From Pelagibius sp. (GTDB lineage: Bacteria; Pseudomonadota; Alphaproteobacteria; Kiloniellales; Kiloniellaceae), in NCBI RefSeq assembly GCF_028281305.1, contig NZ_JANQKD010000094.1, positions 1-64,000 on the forward strand: DNA of 64,000 bases. Reading direction: 5' to 3'. Below the pieces are notes generated by a model, which saw nothing but the letters and a program-made list of their open reading frames with translations, did not search any database and was not told the origin of the DNA. The position numbers and the translations under genes are program-made. Of this stretch, positions 1 through 9,781 are shown piece after piece (position 1 is the first letter of the stretch; the number at the start of each line of letters is the position of its first letter).

Positions 1-138
1 GCCCTGGAGGTGCTGATGCGTCAGCATGACATCAAGTTTGAAGATGTGGACGCGATAGGCAGCGGTTTCGGCTCCGGTGTCGACTCATCGGATTGGAGCC
101 AAACGGAAATCTCCGAGACCGAAGAATCCGATTACTAG
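1..138 (+). CDS. C-terminal end of an unknown protein (partial)
   Basis: The first base opens a reading frame that runs 45 codons to TAG at 136-138; its start lies upstream of the window. The visible tail is acidic and rich in Ser, Gly, Asp and Glu (FEDVDAIGSGFGSG, then TEISETEESDY), which suggests a flexible C-terminus. No family is recognisable from this piece. The gene reads in the same direction as the glycine-zipper protein that follows and may share its transcript. The call rests on an open frame up to the window edge and plausible composition only. Confidence 0.5.
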   Translation, partial: ALEVLMRQHDIKFEDVDAIGSGFGSGVDSSDWSQTEISETEESDY

Positions 139-140
139 TG

Positions 141-305
141 ATGACTACGTCTGAGCGAGATCTATGGATCACGGAGCAGGGGACGATCAGCGATCGCGGG
201 CGCGCCGCGCTGGAGGGCCGGCGACCCGCCCATACCCCCGGGCGGCATCCGGATGTGATCCGGCCGGTCCGGTCGGGGAAGTTTGGAGGGGGAGATGTCA
301 GATAA
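141..305 (+). CDS. possible small protein, 54 aa
   Basis: An ATG two bases after the preceding stop opens a 54-codon frame (MTTSERDLWITEQGTISDRG...) ending at TAA 303-305, 11 bp past the start of the next gene. The tight packing would suit translational coupling. However, there is no clear Shine-Dalgarno sequence, the C-terminal half is Arg/Gly/Pro-rich as expected of a chance frame, and no family is recognised. It could equally be a leader without coding function. Confidence 0.25.
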   Translation: MTTSERDLWITEQGTISDRGRAALEGRRPAHTPGRHPDVIRPVRSGKFGGGDVR

Positions 306-1929
306 ATCAGTTAAGGCATTGTCACCGGCGCCGAAAACGGCAGTACTGCAGTCCGTCGGCAAGAAGACGGCGCACAACGCGGCGCAGTTCCACGAGTGCA
401 GTGTTGTGCCGGAGACCAAACACGTGCCGGCGTCGGGTCACGACGGTTCCGATGTGGAAGAAGAAACAGTGCACCTCAACTTCTCCAACTACTTCGGCAA
501 TGAATCCAAACTCGATGACCGCGAGAACTCCAGCAGCTCAAGCGTGACCATCGGCAAAAGCCCCATCCACAGCGCAGACGCCTTCGACACCAAAGACTTC
601 CGCCGCCTCGGCAGCAAGGATAGCATTCTTTATCCAGATCCGTCGCTGCTGAGGCGCGAAGACTCTCTCATTGGCAGTCGTGAATGGACTGAAATTAGTA
701 GTCGCCGACGAACTGACACTAGTAATCGTCGATCGACTGACTCGAGTCAGTCGACGTCTTCGCTCACGAGGGCGACGACGTCTGTGGCCATGTCGCAAGA
801 GCGCCATATCCCTCCGACGAGCATCACGATCAAAGCCCGGAACGAGTTGACCCCGATCAATTGGGCGGTGATCGGGGCCTTAGTGGGCGTGGCGGTTTTG
901 GGCACGGCCGGTACACTTTTGGTCCCCGTGATAGGATCGGCGGTCGGCGCCTATGCTGGTGCCTATGGTGGTGCCGTTGTTGGTGGACTCCTTGGTGGGC
1001 TCCTTGGTGGGGGGGCTGGGTTCAAGTTCGGTGACCACAAGATGATCAAGGACTCTCATGAGGGCCACATCAAAGCGGCGCTGCAGTGGTTCCAAGATAA
1101 GGGCCACAGGTTCATGGACGAGGAGCGTTGGAATCTGGCGAACACGGGGTCGCCCACGCAATGGTGGGATTTGCTGCACGTGCCGGCCGAGCACTCATGG
1201 TCGAGCAAGGGGGTGGCAAAAAAGGAGGACAGGCAATTGATCCGCGCGGCGCTGATCATGGCGGTGGCCAAGACGAATGGGGAAGCCTGGCGGCGACTGG
1301 AGGCGGCGCAGCAGATCAAGGCGCGGCTGCTGAGCACACCGGAGAAGGGCGGGCGGGGCTACAGCGTGCTGGATCCGGATGACCACCACAGCTTTGAACC
1401 GGCCAGAGTCTGGAGTGCGGTTGAGGCGTTTCGCATGGAGGACAAGCTGAAAAAGATCGGCAATGAACTAGGGGACGCGGACCACGAGTTCGCCGCCGAC
1501 TATCGCGAACTCGTCGACGAAGGCATGCTGAAGCCCCACGAAAGGGCCCGACTCTACTGGACCTATCCGCAGCACCTGAAGCAATTGTTCGTCCATGTCG
1601 ATCGCATCAGTAAGGAAGATTCCGGCAAAATCCGTAAGGCGCTGTTGCTGTGTGCTGCCACAGAGGGGTACACAAACGCGAATATACTGAAAGAAAAGCT
1701 GTGTGAGGCCGTCTCAGAGTCAGCCCCCGGAAAATCCGGGCGCCCTCGCGCTCTTATGCGCCTCCCTGATGCCTCCTTCGGGCCCCGCGTCAGGAACTAC
1801 CTGAGCCAACCAGCTTTCACATCGCCGGAATTGAGGGGGCTGGTGGAGAGCTGGGGCGGCTCTTCGCCACGGCTTAGGTCAGGCAAAAACCCAAGTCCAA
1901 ATGCACAAGAGCCAAGTCTAAAGACTTGA
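295..1929 (+). CDS. glycine-zipper protein of unknown function, 544 aa
   Basis: The function is unknown. The ATG at 295 is preferred over a TTG at 283 because a strong GGAGGGGGAG lies directly before it. Residues 1-180 are polar, Ser/Arg-rich and probably disordered (SSRRRTDTSNRRSTDSSQS region near 136-155). Residues about 188-245 form a hydrophobic Gly/Ala-rich stretch with repeated GxxxG spacing (VGGLLGGLLGGGAG), typical of glycine-zipper membrane or oligomerising segments. Residues 250-540 are soluble, charged and helix-prone, with Trp-rich patches (TQWWDLLHV). There is no N-terminal signal peptide. The gene looks AT-richer than its neighbours and is followed by repeats, which suggests accessory DNA. 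A membrane-inserting effector or toxin is one possibility, but nothing proves it. Confidence 0.75.
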   Translation: MSDKSVKALSPAPKTAVLQSVGKKTAHNAAQFHECSVVPETKHVPASGHDGSDVEEETVHLNFSNYFGNESKLDDRENSSSSSVTIGKSPIHSADAFDTKDFRRLGSKDSILYPDPSLLRREDSLIGSREWTEISSRRRTDTSNRRSTDSSQSTSSLTRATTSVAMSQERHIPPTSITIKARNELTPINWAVIGALVGVAVLGTAGTLLVPVIGSAVGAYAGAYGGAVVGGLLGGLLGGGAGFKFGDHKMIKDSHEGHIKAALQWFQDKGHRFMDEERWNLANTGSPTQWWDLLHVPAEHSWSSKGVAKKEDRQLIRAALIMAVAKTNGEAWRRLEAAQQIKARLLSTPEKGGRGYSVLDPDDHHSFEPARVWSAVEAFRMEDKLKKIGNELGDADHEFAADYRELVDEGMLKPHERARLYWTYPQHLKQLFVHVDRISKEDSGKIRKALLLCAATEGYTNANILKEKLCEAVSESAPGKSGRPRALMRLPDASFGPRVRNYLSQPAFTSPELRGLVESWGGSSPRLRSGKNPSPNAQEPSLKT

Positions 1930-1931
1930 CC

Positions 1932-2096
1932 TTATATAGCAAGAAGCTCGAAGGCTTCTTGAACACCGGCGTGCCTGGCACGAGTTCCATGCAGCGGATG
2001 GCCGAGGTCTCGCTGGAGCGCGCGGAGGTCGAGGTGGTGCTGGCCGCTTACACCACGCCCCGCCGCTCCCTTAGATTTAGGGGTGCCTCCGCAGCA
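1932..2096 (+). pseudogene. possible remnant of a coding region
   Basis: Just after the glycine-zipper gene, in another frame, a stretch without stops encodes a protein-like sequence (KKLEGFLNTGVPGTSSMQRM, then AEVSLERAEVEVVLAAYTTP) before turning into Arg-rich non-coding-like sequence and TGA at 2094-2096. No plausible start precedes it; an internal ATG is at 1989. The regular helix-like pattern looks more coding than its surroundings. This could be the broken 3' end of a lost gene, or chance. Confidence 0.2.
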
Positions 2097-2124
2097 TGAG
2101 GTCAGCGCGTTGGCATTGGCCCAA

Positions 2125-2173
2125 GCCTCACCCTGAGGAAGCCCCGCAAGGGGCTGTCTCGAAGGATGATCAA
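2125..2173. repeat. REP-like palindromic element
   Basis: The segment GCCTCACCCTGAGGAAGCCC, followed by CGCAAGGGGCTGTCTCGAAG and GATGATC, has the form of the dispersed alphaproteobacterial palindrome in which a CCTCA-CCTGAGG block and a TCTCGAAGGATGA block flank a GC hairpin (GCCCCGCAAGGGGC). Such units are normally found many times per genome between genes. Only this copy was seen in the window. Confidence 0.6.
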
Positions 2174-2193
2174 GGGCTCCATCCTCTGATGGC

Positions 2194-2249
2194 GATCGGA
2201 TCATGTTTTGCCGCAACCACGAAGTGGTGCCGTCAAAACATGATCCGAT

Positions 2250-2250
<1 letters not shown>
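2194..2250. repeat. 17-bp perfect inverted repeat (long hairpin)
   Basis: GATCGGATCATGTTTTG at 2194-2210 is matched exactly by its reverse complement at 2234-2250. The 23-bp spacer contains further pairing (ACCAC with GTGGT at its centre). The right arm abuts the stop codon of the acetoacetyl-CoA synthetase gene on the minus strand. It could act as a transcription terminator for that gene, or be a dispersed hairpin or miniature element. There is no run of T after the stem in either direction. Confidence 0.7.
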
Positions 2251-4214
<1,964 letters not shown>

Positions 4215-4296
4215 GGTGTCTCCCTGTAGACGCGTGGTTTTTTCGGTCCGCCCGGCAAGGCGGCCGTTTCGCGCAGTATGGCGAAGCCGCCCTCCC

Positions 4297-4362
4297 CGAT
4301 CCAGGCCCGATCCAGGCCCGATCCAGGCCCGATCCAGGCCCGATCCAGACCCGATCAGGGCC
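4297..4362. repeat. tandem repeat, 6 units of 11 bp
   Basis: Four exact copies of CGATCCAGGCC (4297-4340) are followed by two variants (CGATCCAGACC, CGATCAGGGCC). The array lies in the 290-bp divergent interval between aacS and the first EamA gene, about 80 bp upstream of the aacS start. The unit length is close to one turn of DNA. Confidence 0.95.
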
Positions 4363-4390
4363 GGAACCGGGGTGCCACGGGTCGTTCGAG

Positions 4391-4423
4391 GACCATCCCT
4401 GGGCCATCCCTGGGTCATCCCAG
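4391..4423. repeat. second 11-bp tandem repeat, 3 units
   Basis: Three 11-bp units (GACCATCCCTG, GGCCATCCCTG, GGTCATCCCAG) lie 28 bp beyond the previous array in the same divergent promoter region. The unit resembles GGCATCCCATG found in another array at 24665-24708, suggesting a shared origin or shared slippage-prone sequence. Confidence 0.85.
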
Positions 4424-4504
4424 GGCGACGGCGGGGGGCCTGCATGGCTGCCCTGCGCCCGCGTGGGTGGTGACGCTTCCGGCTTCACACTAAAATAGCG
4501 GTCC

Positions 4505-5449
4505 ATGCCTTCCTCCATGACTCCTCGCGCGGGCGGAAGGAGCCTTCCCGCGCCGCTTCAGGGCGCGATCTACATGATCACCGCTGCTCTGCTCTTCGCG
4601 GTGATGAACGCGACCATCAAGCTCGCCGCGGCGGAAGGCCTGCACCCCTTTCAGATCGCCTTTTTCCGCAACAGCTTCGCCCTGGCCTTCATGCTGCCCT
4701 GGCTCGCCCGCATGGGCCGGGAAGGGCTGCGCACCGAACGCCTGAAGGTGCATTTCTGGCGCGCCGGCATCGGGTTGATCGCCATGCTGTGCTGGTTTAC
4801 CGCCGTTGTGCGCATGCCGATGGCGGAGGCGGTGGCGCTCAACTTTACGGTGCCCCTCTTCGCCACTGCCGGTGCGGCGATTTTCCTGGGCGAGGTGGTG
4901 CGGGCCCGGCGCTGGACCGCCACCATCATCGGCTTCCTCGGCGTGCTCATCATCCTGCGGCCCGGCTTTGCCGAGATTACCCCGGTGATGGCGCTGCCGG
5001 TCATCGCCGCCTGCTTCATGGCCGTCACGGTACTGATCGTGAAGTCGCTGTCGCGCACCGAAGACCCCATGGTGGTGGTGCTCTACATGAACCTGCTGCT
5101 GACGCCGCTGTCGCTGATCCCTGCGCTCTTCGTGTGGCAGATGCCCAGCCTCTGGGCGCTCATGCTGATGGCGCTGGTTGGCGGCTGCGCCGTGCTCGCC
5201 CACATCGCCTTCACCCGTTCCTTCGCCCTGGCCGATGCCTCGGCGGTGCTGCCCTTTGACTACGCGCGCCTGCCCTTCGTCGCCGCCATCGGCTTTCTGC
5301 TGTTTGCCGAAGTGCCCGACGTCTGGACCTGGATCGGCGCTGCCGTTATTGCGGCCTCCGCGGTCTACATCGCCCACCGCGAAACCAAGGTGGCGCGGGA
5401 ACGCGCGACGCATCGTCCGGGCAGCGAAGCGGTGAAGGCCAAGACGTGA
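4505..5449 (+). CDS. EamA/DMT-family transporter
   Basis: This is a predicted inner-membrane drug/metabolite exporter of 314 aa. About ten hydrophobic segments are visible, arranged as two EamA halves (residues roughly 18-150 and 165-295), with the typical closing motif of each half (GFLGVLIILRPG near 140-152). Its substrate cannot be told from sequence. The start at 4505 or the ATG 12 bp later both fit; neither has a strong ribosome site. The next gene overlaps it by 4 bp and encodes a paralogue, so the two form an operon and perhaps a heteromeric pair. Confidence 0.9.
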   Translation: MPSSMTPRAGGRSLPAPLQGAIYMITAALLFAVMNATIKLAAAEGLHPFQIAFFRNSFALAFMLPWLARMGREGLRTERLKVHFWRAGIGLIAMLCWFTAVVRMPMAEAVALNFTVPLFATAGAAIFLGEVVRARRWTATIIGFLGVLIILRPGFAEITPVMALPVIAACFMAVTVLIVKSLSRTEDPMVVVLYMNLLLTPLSLIPALFVWQMPSLWALMLMALVGGCAVLAHIAFTRSFALADASAVLPFDYARLPFVAAIGFLLFAEVPDVWTWIGAAVIAASAVYIAHRETKVARERATHRPGSEAVKAKT

Positions 5450-6405
5450 CGGAACCCGCCGCCGATCCGGACTCAGTTCAAGGAGAACACCGGGGGCTGA
5501 TCGCCGCCTGGCTGCGGCTCTCGCCCAACCACCGGGGCGCGCTCTGGATGATCGGGGCAAGCCTCGGCTTCACGATCAACTCGGCCTTCGTGAAAACGCT
5601 CAGCGCCGAGGGCCTGGACACCTTCCAGATCGCCTTTGCCCGCGCGCTCTTCTCCGCCCTCGTGCTGGCGCCGTTCTTCTATCGGGCCGGGCTCGGCGTG
5701 CTGCGCAGCACGGTGCCGGGACTGCATGGGATCCGCGCGGTCAGCGGCTCGCTGGCGATGGTCTGCGGCTTCTATGCCGTCGGCCAGCTCCCCCTGGCCG
5801 AGTTCACGGCGCTCACCTTCACCCAGCCGCTGTTCGTCATCCTGCTGGCGGTGCTGATCCTCAAAGAGAACGTGCGCTGGCGCCGCTGGCTGGCGACCGC
5901 CATCGGCTTTCTCGGCGTCCTGATCATGGTGCGTCCGGGGGCCGCCGCCTTCGATCCTGCGGCCCTGATCGCCCTGGCCTCGGTCTTCGGCATCTCCCTG
6001 GCGGTGACGCTGGTGAAGAAGCTGCCGCCGGGCGAAAGCCACGTGACCATGCTCGCCTACTTCTGCATCGCCTCCATCGTCATGACCGCAGCGCCGGCGC
6101 TGGCCGCGTGGCAGGCGCCGAGCCTCTCTCAGTGGGGGCTGCTGGCGGCCATCGGTGTCCTGGGCATCGCCTCCCAGGCCATGATCATCCGCGCCTACCG
6201 CAACGGCGAGGCCAGTTTCGTCGCGCCCTTCGACTATCTGAAGCTGATCCTGGCCGGCCTCATCGGTTTTCTGGTTTTCGCCGAGATCCCGGATCACTGG
6301 ACCGTGGCCGGCGCGGTCGTGATCGTTGGCTCGACCTTCTACATCGCCCGCAGAGAGGCCGCCCGGCAGCCGGCAGAGCCGCGGCCTGCGGCGCCCCTCG
6401 CATAG
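5446..6405 (+). CDS. EamA/DMT-family transporter (paralogue of preceding gene)
   Basis: A 319-aa inner-membrane protein with ten predicted helices in two EamA repeats. It is clearly related to the upstream protein: both carry EGL(D/H)xFQIAF near the first repeat and GFLGVLI(I/M)(L/V)RPG at the end of the first half. Translation starts at GTG 5446, overlapping the previous stop (GTGA), which implies translational coupling. It probably exports a small metabolite or amino-acid-like compound. It arose by tandem duplication or belongs to a two-subunit DMT system; sequence alone does not decide which. Confidence 0.9.
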   Translation: MTEPAADPDSVQGEHRGLIAAWLRLSPNHRGALWMIGASLGFTINSAFVKTLSAEGLDTFQIAFARALFSALVLAPFFYRAGLGVLRSTVPGLHGIRAVSGSLAMVCGFYAVGQLPLAEFTALTFTQPLFVILLAVLILKENVRWRRWLATAIGFLGVLIMVRPGAAAFDPAALIALASVFGISLAVTLVKKLPPGESHVTMLAYFCIASIVMTAAPALAAWQAPSLSQWGLLAAIGVLGIASQAMIIRAYRNGEASFVAPFDYLKLILAGLIGFLVFAEIPDHWTVAGAVVIVGSTFYIARREAARQPAEPRPAAPLA

Positions 6406-6441
6406 CGTACCGGCGCCGCTTCGACGAAAGCCGGGAACGCC

Positions 6442-6936
6442 TTAAACGCCGACCACCAGCGCGCCGTAGGAGCTGACGAGTGCGGCGATGACAATGATGG
6501 TGAGCGGCTTGCGCAGCGCCTTGTACCAGGCAGGCGTGTTGTCGGCGGCGATGCTGCGCAGGTCGCCGAAGTAGACCCCGGCAAAGCCGACCGCCATCAG
6601 GATCAGGCCGTAAGCAGGGTTCAGCAGCAGGGCCAGCCAACCGGCGAGCGCCGGCACGACGGACCAGCCGAGACGGCGGAAGGTCATGGCGCCGGGCCCG
6701 CCGGCCATGGCGAGGCCCCAGTGGACGGCGCCCATGAACGACAGGATCACGGCGCCGTAGGCGAGCTGGATGTCGAGGGCAATCAGGCTCCGCGGGTAGC
6801 CGGCGGTCCAGACTCCCAAGGCTGATGCGAGAAAGGGAATCAACCCCGCGAAGCCCAACACCAGGGCGGGCCGCGGTACGGCCGCCAGGGTTGTCCGGCC
6901 CGGGGCCGCCTTGCTTGGAGTTGCCCTGCCGGCCAT
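6442..6936 (-). CDS. DUF3429 integral membrane protein
   Basis: A 164-aa protein with about five hydrophobic helices (LVLGFAGLIPFLASALGVW; QLAYGAVILSFMGAVHWGLA; VVPALAGWLALLL and others). The conserved GAVHWG motif and overall size match the DUF3429/TMEM69-like family, whose function is not established. It follows the YkvA gene by 3 bp and is probably co-transcribed with it. Confidence 0.85.
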   Translation of the reverse strand: MAGRATPSKAAPGRTTLAAVPRPALVLGFAGLIPFLASALGVWTAGYPRSLIALDIQLAYGAVILSFMGAVHWGLAMAGGPGAMTFRRLGWSVVPALAGWLALLLNPAYGLILMAVGFAGVYFGDLRSIAADNTPAWYKALRKPLTIIVIAALVSSYGALVVGV

Positions 6937-6939
6937 TCC

Positions 6940-7479
6940 TTAGGGCGTGCTTTCCTTGAGGCCGCCATCCCTGGGGCCGCCGTCCCTGGGGCCGCCGTCC
7001 CTGGGGCCGCTGTCCCTGGGGCCGCCGTCCTTGAAGCTGCCGTCCTTGAAGCCGAGCTGGACCAGCGCCCTGCGCGCGCGGTGGCGGTGGCGGCCCTTCA
7101 CGTGGCCGGAGACCAAGCTGATGGTGGTGAAGAGCACGGTCGCGTCGTCGGTGAAGCCGAGGCCGGCGATAAAGTCCGGGATTATGTCGGCAGGCAGGAT
7201 GAAGTAGGCCAGCGCCGCCATCAGCAGCGCCTTGACCCTGAGGGGCGTCCCCGGGTCGGTGGCGCAGTAGTAGGCGGCCGTGGCTTCATCGAGGAAGGGA
7301 ACCCTGCCCAGAACCAGGCGGGCCTTGGCCCAGAAGCCGCTTCGCACCGCGGCCTCATCGCGGCGGTGGCGTTCCGCGTCATAGGGCACCAGGGCTGCGC
7401 CGGTGCTGGGGACGGTGCCGCTGTTCGGGTTGGTCAGCCGAGCCTCGGCCCGCTTGGGCGCTGTTCCGGGATCGCTCAT
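6940..7479 (-). CDS. YkvA (DUF1232) family protein with pentapeptide-repeat tail
   Basis: A 179-aa protein. The DUF1232/YkvA core spans about residues 78-130 (LLMAALAYFILPADIIPDF, then TDDATVLFTTISL), a small membrane-associated domain of unknown role. The ATG at 7479 was chosen because a longer frame would overlap the oncoming Rieske gene. The last 35 residues are a low-complexity tail of five-residue units (FKDGS, FKDGG, PRDSG, then PRDGG three times, LKEST) encoded by 15-bp DNA repeats at about 6956-7050. The tail is probably disordered and unlikely to be conserved in homologues. Confidence 0.85.
   Translation of the reverse strand: MSDPGTAPKRAEARLTNPNSGTVPSTGAALVPYDAERHRRDEAAVRSGFWAKARLVLGRVPFLDEATAAYYCATDPGTPLRVKALLMAALAYFILPADIIPDFIAGLGFTDDATVLFTTISLVSGHVKGRHRHRARRALVQLGFKDGSFKDGGPRDSGPRDGGPRDGGPRDGGLKESTP
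6956..7050. repeat. in-frame 15-bp coding repeats
   Basis: Imperfect copies of a 15-bp unit around CCGTCCCTGGGGCCG run through the 3' end of the YkvA gene, keeping the reading frame and adding Pro-Arg-Asp-Gly-Gly units to the protein. The near identity of adjacent copies suggests recent slippage expansion. Confidence 0.85.
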
Positions 7480-7646
7480 GAGCCAAATATGGTCCGTCCT
7501 CCAGCCGGGTGCAACGGCGGCCCTCTCGGCCAGGCCGTTTCCCGCCACCTGCAGGCTGGCAGGCCCTTTTCGCAGGCTCTTCTCCGGGACTGGTCCAAGA
7601 CTGGCCGCCCCTGTATTTTCGTCGCCGTTGGAGGATACGGGACACC

Positions 7647-8714
7647 ATGCTGGCAAGCGCGCCGCTGCTGCTGCACAACTTCTGGTATCTGGTCCTGCCG
7701 GCCGCGAAACTGCGGCGCGGGGAGATGCGTAAGGCTCGGCTTCTGAGCGAGCCGCTGCTGCTTTGCCGCGCCCGGGACGGCAGCGTCTTTGCGCTGCGCG
7801 ATATCTGCCCGCACCGCGGTATTCCCCTGTCCTACGGCCGCTTCGACGGGCGGGAGGTGGAGTGCTGCTATCATGGCTGGCGCTTCGGCGCCGACGGCCG
7901 CTGCACCGCCATCCCGTCCCTGACGCCGGACCAGCCGATGGATGTGGGCAAGATCCGCTGCGGCGCCTATCCCTGCCGCGAGGTGCAAGGCAACATCTGG
8001 GTCTACATGCCGGAGAAGTCGGCGCGCCTGCCGCGCGCCGACGGCGACGGGCTGCCGCCGGTGCCGGAACTGCCCGGCTTAGGGGATGCGCCGCCGCAGA
8101 TTTCCATCTCCCAAGTCTTTCCCTGCGACTGCGACCAGGCGGCTTTCGGTCTGATGGACCCGACCCATGCCGCCTTCGTCCATACCTCCTGGTGGTGGAA
8201 GAAGAACGCCACCACCTTGCGCCAGAAGGAAAAGCACTTCGAGCCGGCACCGCTCGGCTGGCGGATGAAGCGCCACCCCCTGCCGCCGCAGAACCGGGCC
8301 TACCGCGTGTTTCTCGGCGACGGCGCCACCACCGAGATCACCTACGCCTTGCCGGGCCTGCGCATCGAACTGATCGAGGGCGCCCGGCATTCCGCCGCCG
8401 GCCTTACTGCCATCACGCCGCTCAGCGAAACCGAGACCGAGGTTCATCAGGCGCTCTACTGGACCCTGCCCTGGACGGCGCCGTTGAGGCCCCTGGCGCG
8501 CCGCCTGGCGCACATCTTTCTCGCCCAGGACAGGAAGGTCGTCATCAAGCAGCAGGAAGGCCTCGCTCACGGCCCCAACCTGATGCTCATCGACGATGCC
8601 GACACCCAGGCCAAGTGGTACCACCGCCTGAAGCGCGAATGGCTTGATGCCGCGCGGGAGGGCCGACCCTTTGAGAATCCGATCAAGGCCAAGACCCTGC
8701 AGTGGCGGAGCTGA
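7647..8714 (+). CDS. Rieske-type aromatic ring-hydroxylating oxygenase, alpha subunit
   Basis: A 355-aa oxygenase expected to use a [2Fe-2S] Rieske cluster and a mononuclear iron site. Rieske ligands are visible as C54-x-H56 (CPHRG) and C73-x2-H76 (CCYHGW), separated by 16 residues. The catalytic-domain iron motif appears as DPTHAAFVH near residues 169-177. Size and layout resemble vanillate demethylase or pheophorbide-oxygenase-like single-component oxygenases that rely on a separate reductase; none is encoded nearby. The ATG at 7647 follows GGAGG; an upstream in-frame extension is rejected. The substrate is unknown. It converges with the LysR gene. Confidence 0.9.
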   Translation: MLASAPLLLHNFWYLVLPAAKLRRGEMRKARLLSEPLLLCRARDGSVFALRDICPHRGIPLSYGRFDGREVECCYHGWRFGADGRCTAIPSLTPDQPMDVGKIRCGAYPCREVQGNIWVYMPEKSARLPRADGDGLPPVPELPGLGDAPPQISISQVFPCDCDQAAFGLMDPTHAAFVHTSWWWKKNATTLRQKEKHFEPAPLGWRMKRHPLPPQNRAYRVFLGDGATTEITYALPGLRIELIEGARHSAAGLTAITPLSETETEVHQALYWTLPWTAPLRPLARRLAHIFLAQDRKVVIKQQEGLAHGPNLMLIDDADTQAKWYHRLKREWLDAAREGRPFENPIKAKTLQWRS

Positions 8715-8741
8715 GGATGCACAGATGAGAAATCCGGCTGC

Positions 8742-9635
8742 CTAACCCCTGAGAGCCGCCCGGTTGTCGTCGAGCAGGAGGGCCAGGGCGTCGCGGGCCA
8801 CCCGGCTGCGCGGCAGATGAGAGACGCGCCGCGCGACCAGCAGGCTGAGCGGCAGGCGCCCAAGCCGCTCGGCGGGAAACCAGCACTCCAGCGCCCGGTT
8901 GCGGTCACCGACGATGCTGGGCAGAAGGGTGGCGCCGAGATGGCGTTTGGCGGCGGCGAGACGCAGCGCTGCCGAGTTGCTGCGCAGCACGACCTCGGCG
9001 CCACGGCCGCCCCGGCTGAGCCAGCGCTGCGGGGCCACATGCCCGGCCGATTCGTCAAAGGCGATCAGGCGATGCCCGTCGAAGCGGTCGGGGGCCGGTG
9101 CGCGGCCGTAACGTCTTGTGTAGACCCGCGAGGCATAGAGGCCGAACCCGATCTCCGCTTCGGCCTCGGTCGCAAAGTCCCTTTCCCGGGCGGCATCGAA
9201 GCGGAGGGCCAGATCGGTTTCGCGTCTTGCCAGGATGGCGGTCGGGCTGCCGGTGACGACTTCCAGACAGAGCAGGGGATGGCGGCGCTGCAGCGTCGGC
9301 AGACAGGTCTCGGTAAGCCAGACGGCCAGAAAGGCTGGCGCGGTGAGGCGCAACTGCCCGGCCACCGCCGGGGCGTCGCCGGCCAGGGCCTGGCGGGCAT
9401 TCAGGATCTCGGCCTCCACCCGCTCGGTCTGTTTCAGCAGGCGCTGCCCGGCTTCCGACAGCAGGTAGCCGCCCCGTTTGCGCTCGAACAGGCGGCAGCC
9501 AAGATCGTCTTCCAGAGCCGCCAGATGCCGCCAGACCGTGGTCTCGGCCTTCTCCAGATGCCGCGCGGCCCCCGCCAGGCTGCCGTGCCGCGCCAGGGCG
9601 AGGAAGTAGCGCAGATGCTCCCAGTTGTCCTGCAC
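8742..9635 (-). CDS. LysR-family transcriptional regulator
   Basis: A DNA-binding regulator of 297 aa. The N-terminal winged helix is residues about 5-62 (HLRYFLALARHGSLAGAARH; TVWRHLAALEDDLGCRLFER). The substrate-binding domain begins near residue 88. A GTG start at 9635 gives the usual LysR beginning (VQDNWEHLRYF); an ATG at 9704 would add 23 unusual residues, so it is less likely but not excluded. It is divergent from the cupin gene, which is its most probable target. Its intergenic region shares motifs with the other LysR locus in the window (TTGCGTGA and CGATTGCAGAA). Confidence 0.88.
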   Translation of the reverse strand: MQDNWEHLRYFLALARHGSLAGAARHLEKAETTVWRHLAALEDDLGCRLFERKRGGYLLSEAGQRLLKQTERVEAEILNARQALAGDAPAVAGQLRLTAPAFLAVWLTETCLPTLQRRHPLLCLEVVTGSPTAILARRETDLALRFDAARERDFATEAEAEIGFGLYASRVYTRRYGRAPAPDRFDGHRLIAFDESAGHVAPQRWLSRGGRGAEVVLRSNSAALRLAAAKRHLGATLLPSIVGDRNRALECWFPAERLGRLPLSLLVARRVSHLPRSRVARDALALLLDDNRAALRG

Positions 9636-9648
9636 GTCGCCGGTCTTT

Positions 9649-9701
9649 CGATTGCAGAAATGAAATGAAGGCCTGCAGATTTTGCCTCTTTCCTTGCGTG
9701 A
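9649..9701. promoter_or_regulatory. candidate LysR operator region
   Basis: In the gap between the divergent LysR and cupin genes lie CGATTGCAGAA (9649-9659), a CTGCAG (9673-9678) and CTTGCGTGACACAAG (9693-9707). The reverse complement of the first (TTCTGCAATCG) and the core TTGCGTGA both recur in the promoter of the LysR gene at 43494-44408, whose helix-turn-helix is similar. The assignment as operator is inferred from position and motif sharing. Confidence 0.45.
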
Positions 9702-9781
9702 CACAAGCGCCCAGAGTCATCCGCGCCAGAGTCTCCCCGACTGCGCCGTTCTGTCCTTTCCCGACATCCGGAGTTCCCGTC

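Noticed and set aside
1913..1928. CAAGTC-TAAA-GACTTG hairpin at the stop of the glycine-zipper gene
   Set aside because: The 6-bp stem is weak and has no T-tract; kept out as a terminator call.
1..1929. Extracellular contractile injection or phage tail locus
   Set aside because: The glycine-zipper protein invited this idea, but no sheath, tube, baseplate or ATPase gene is visible in the window.
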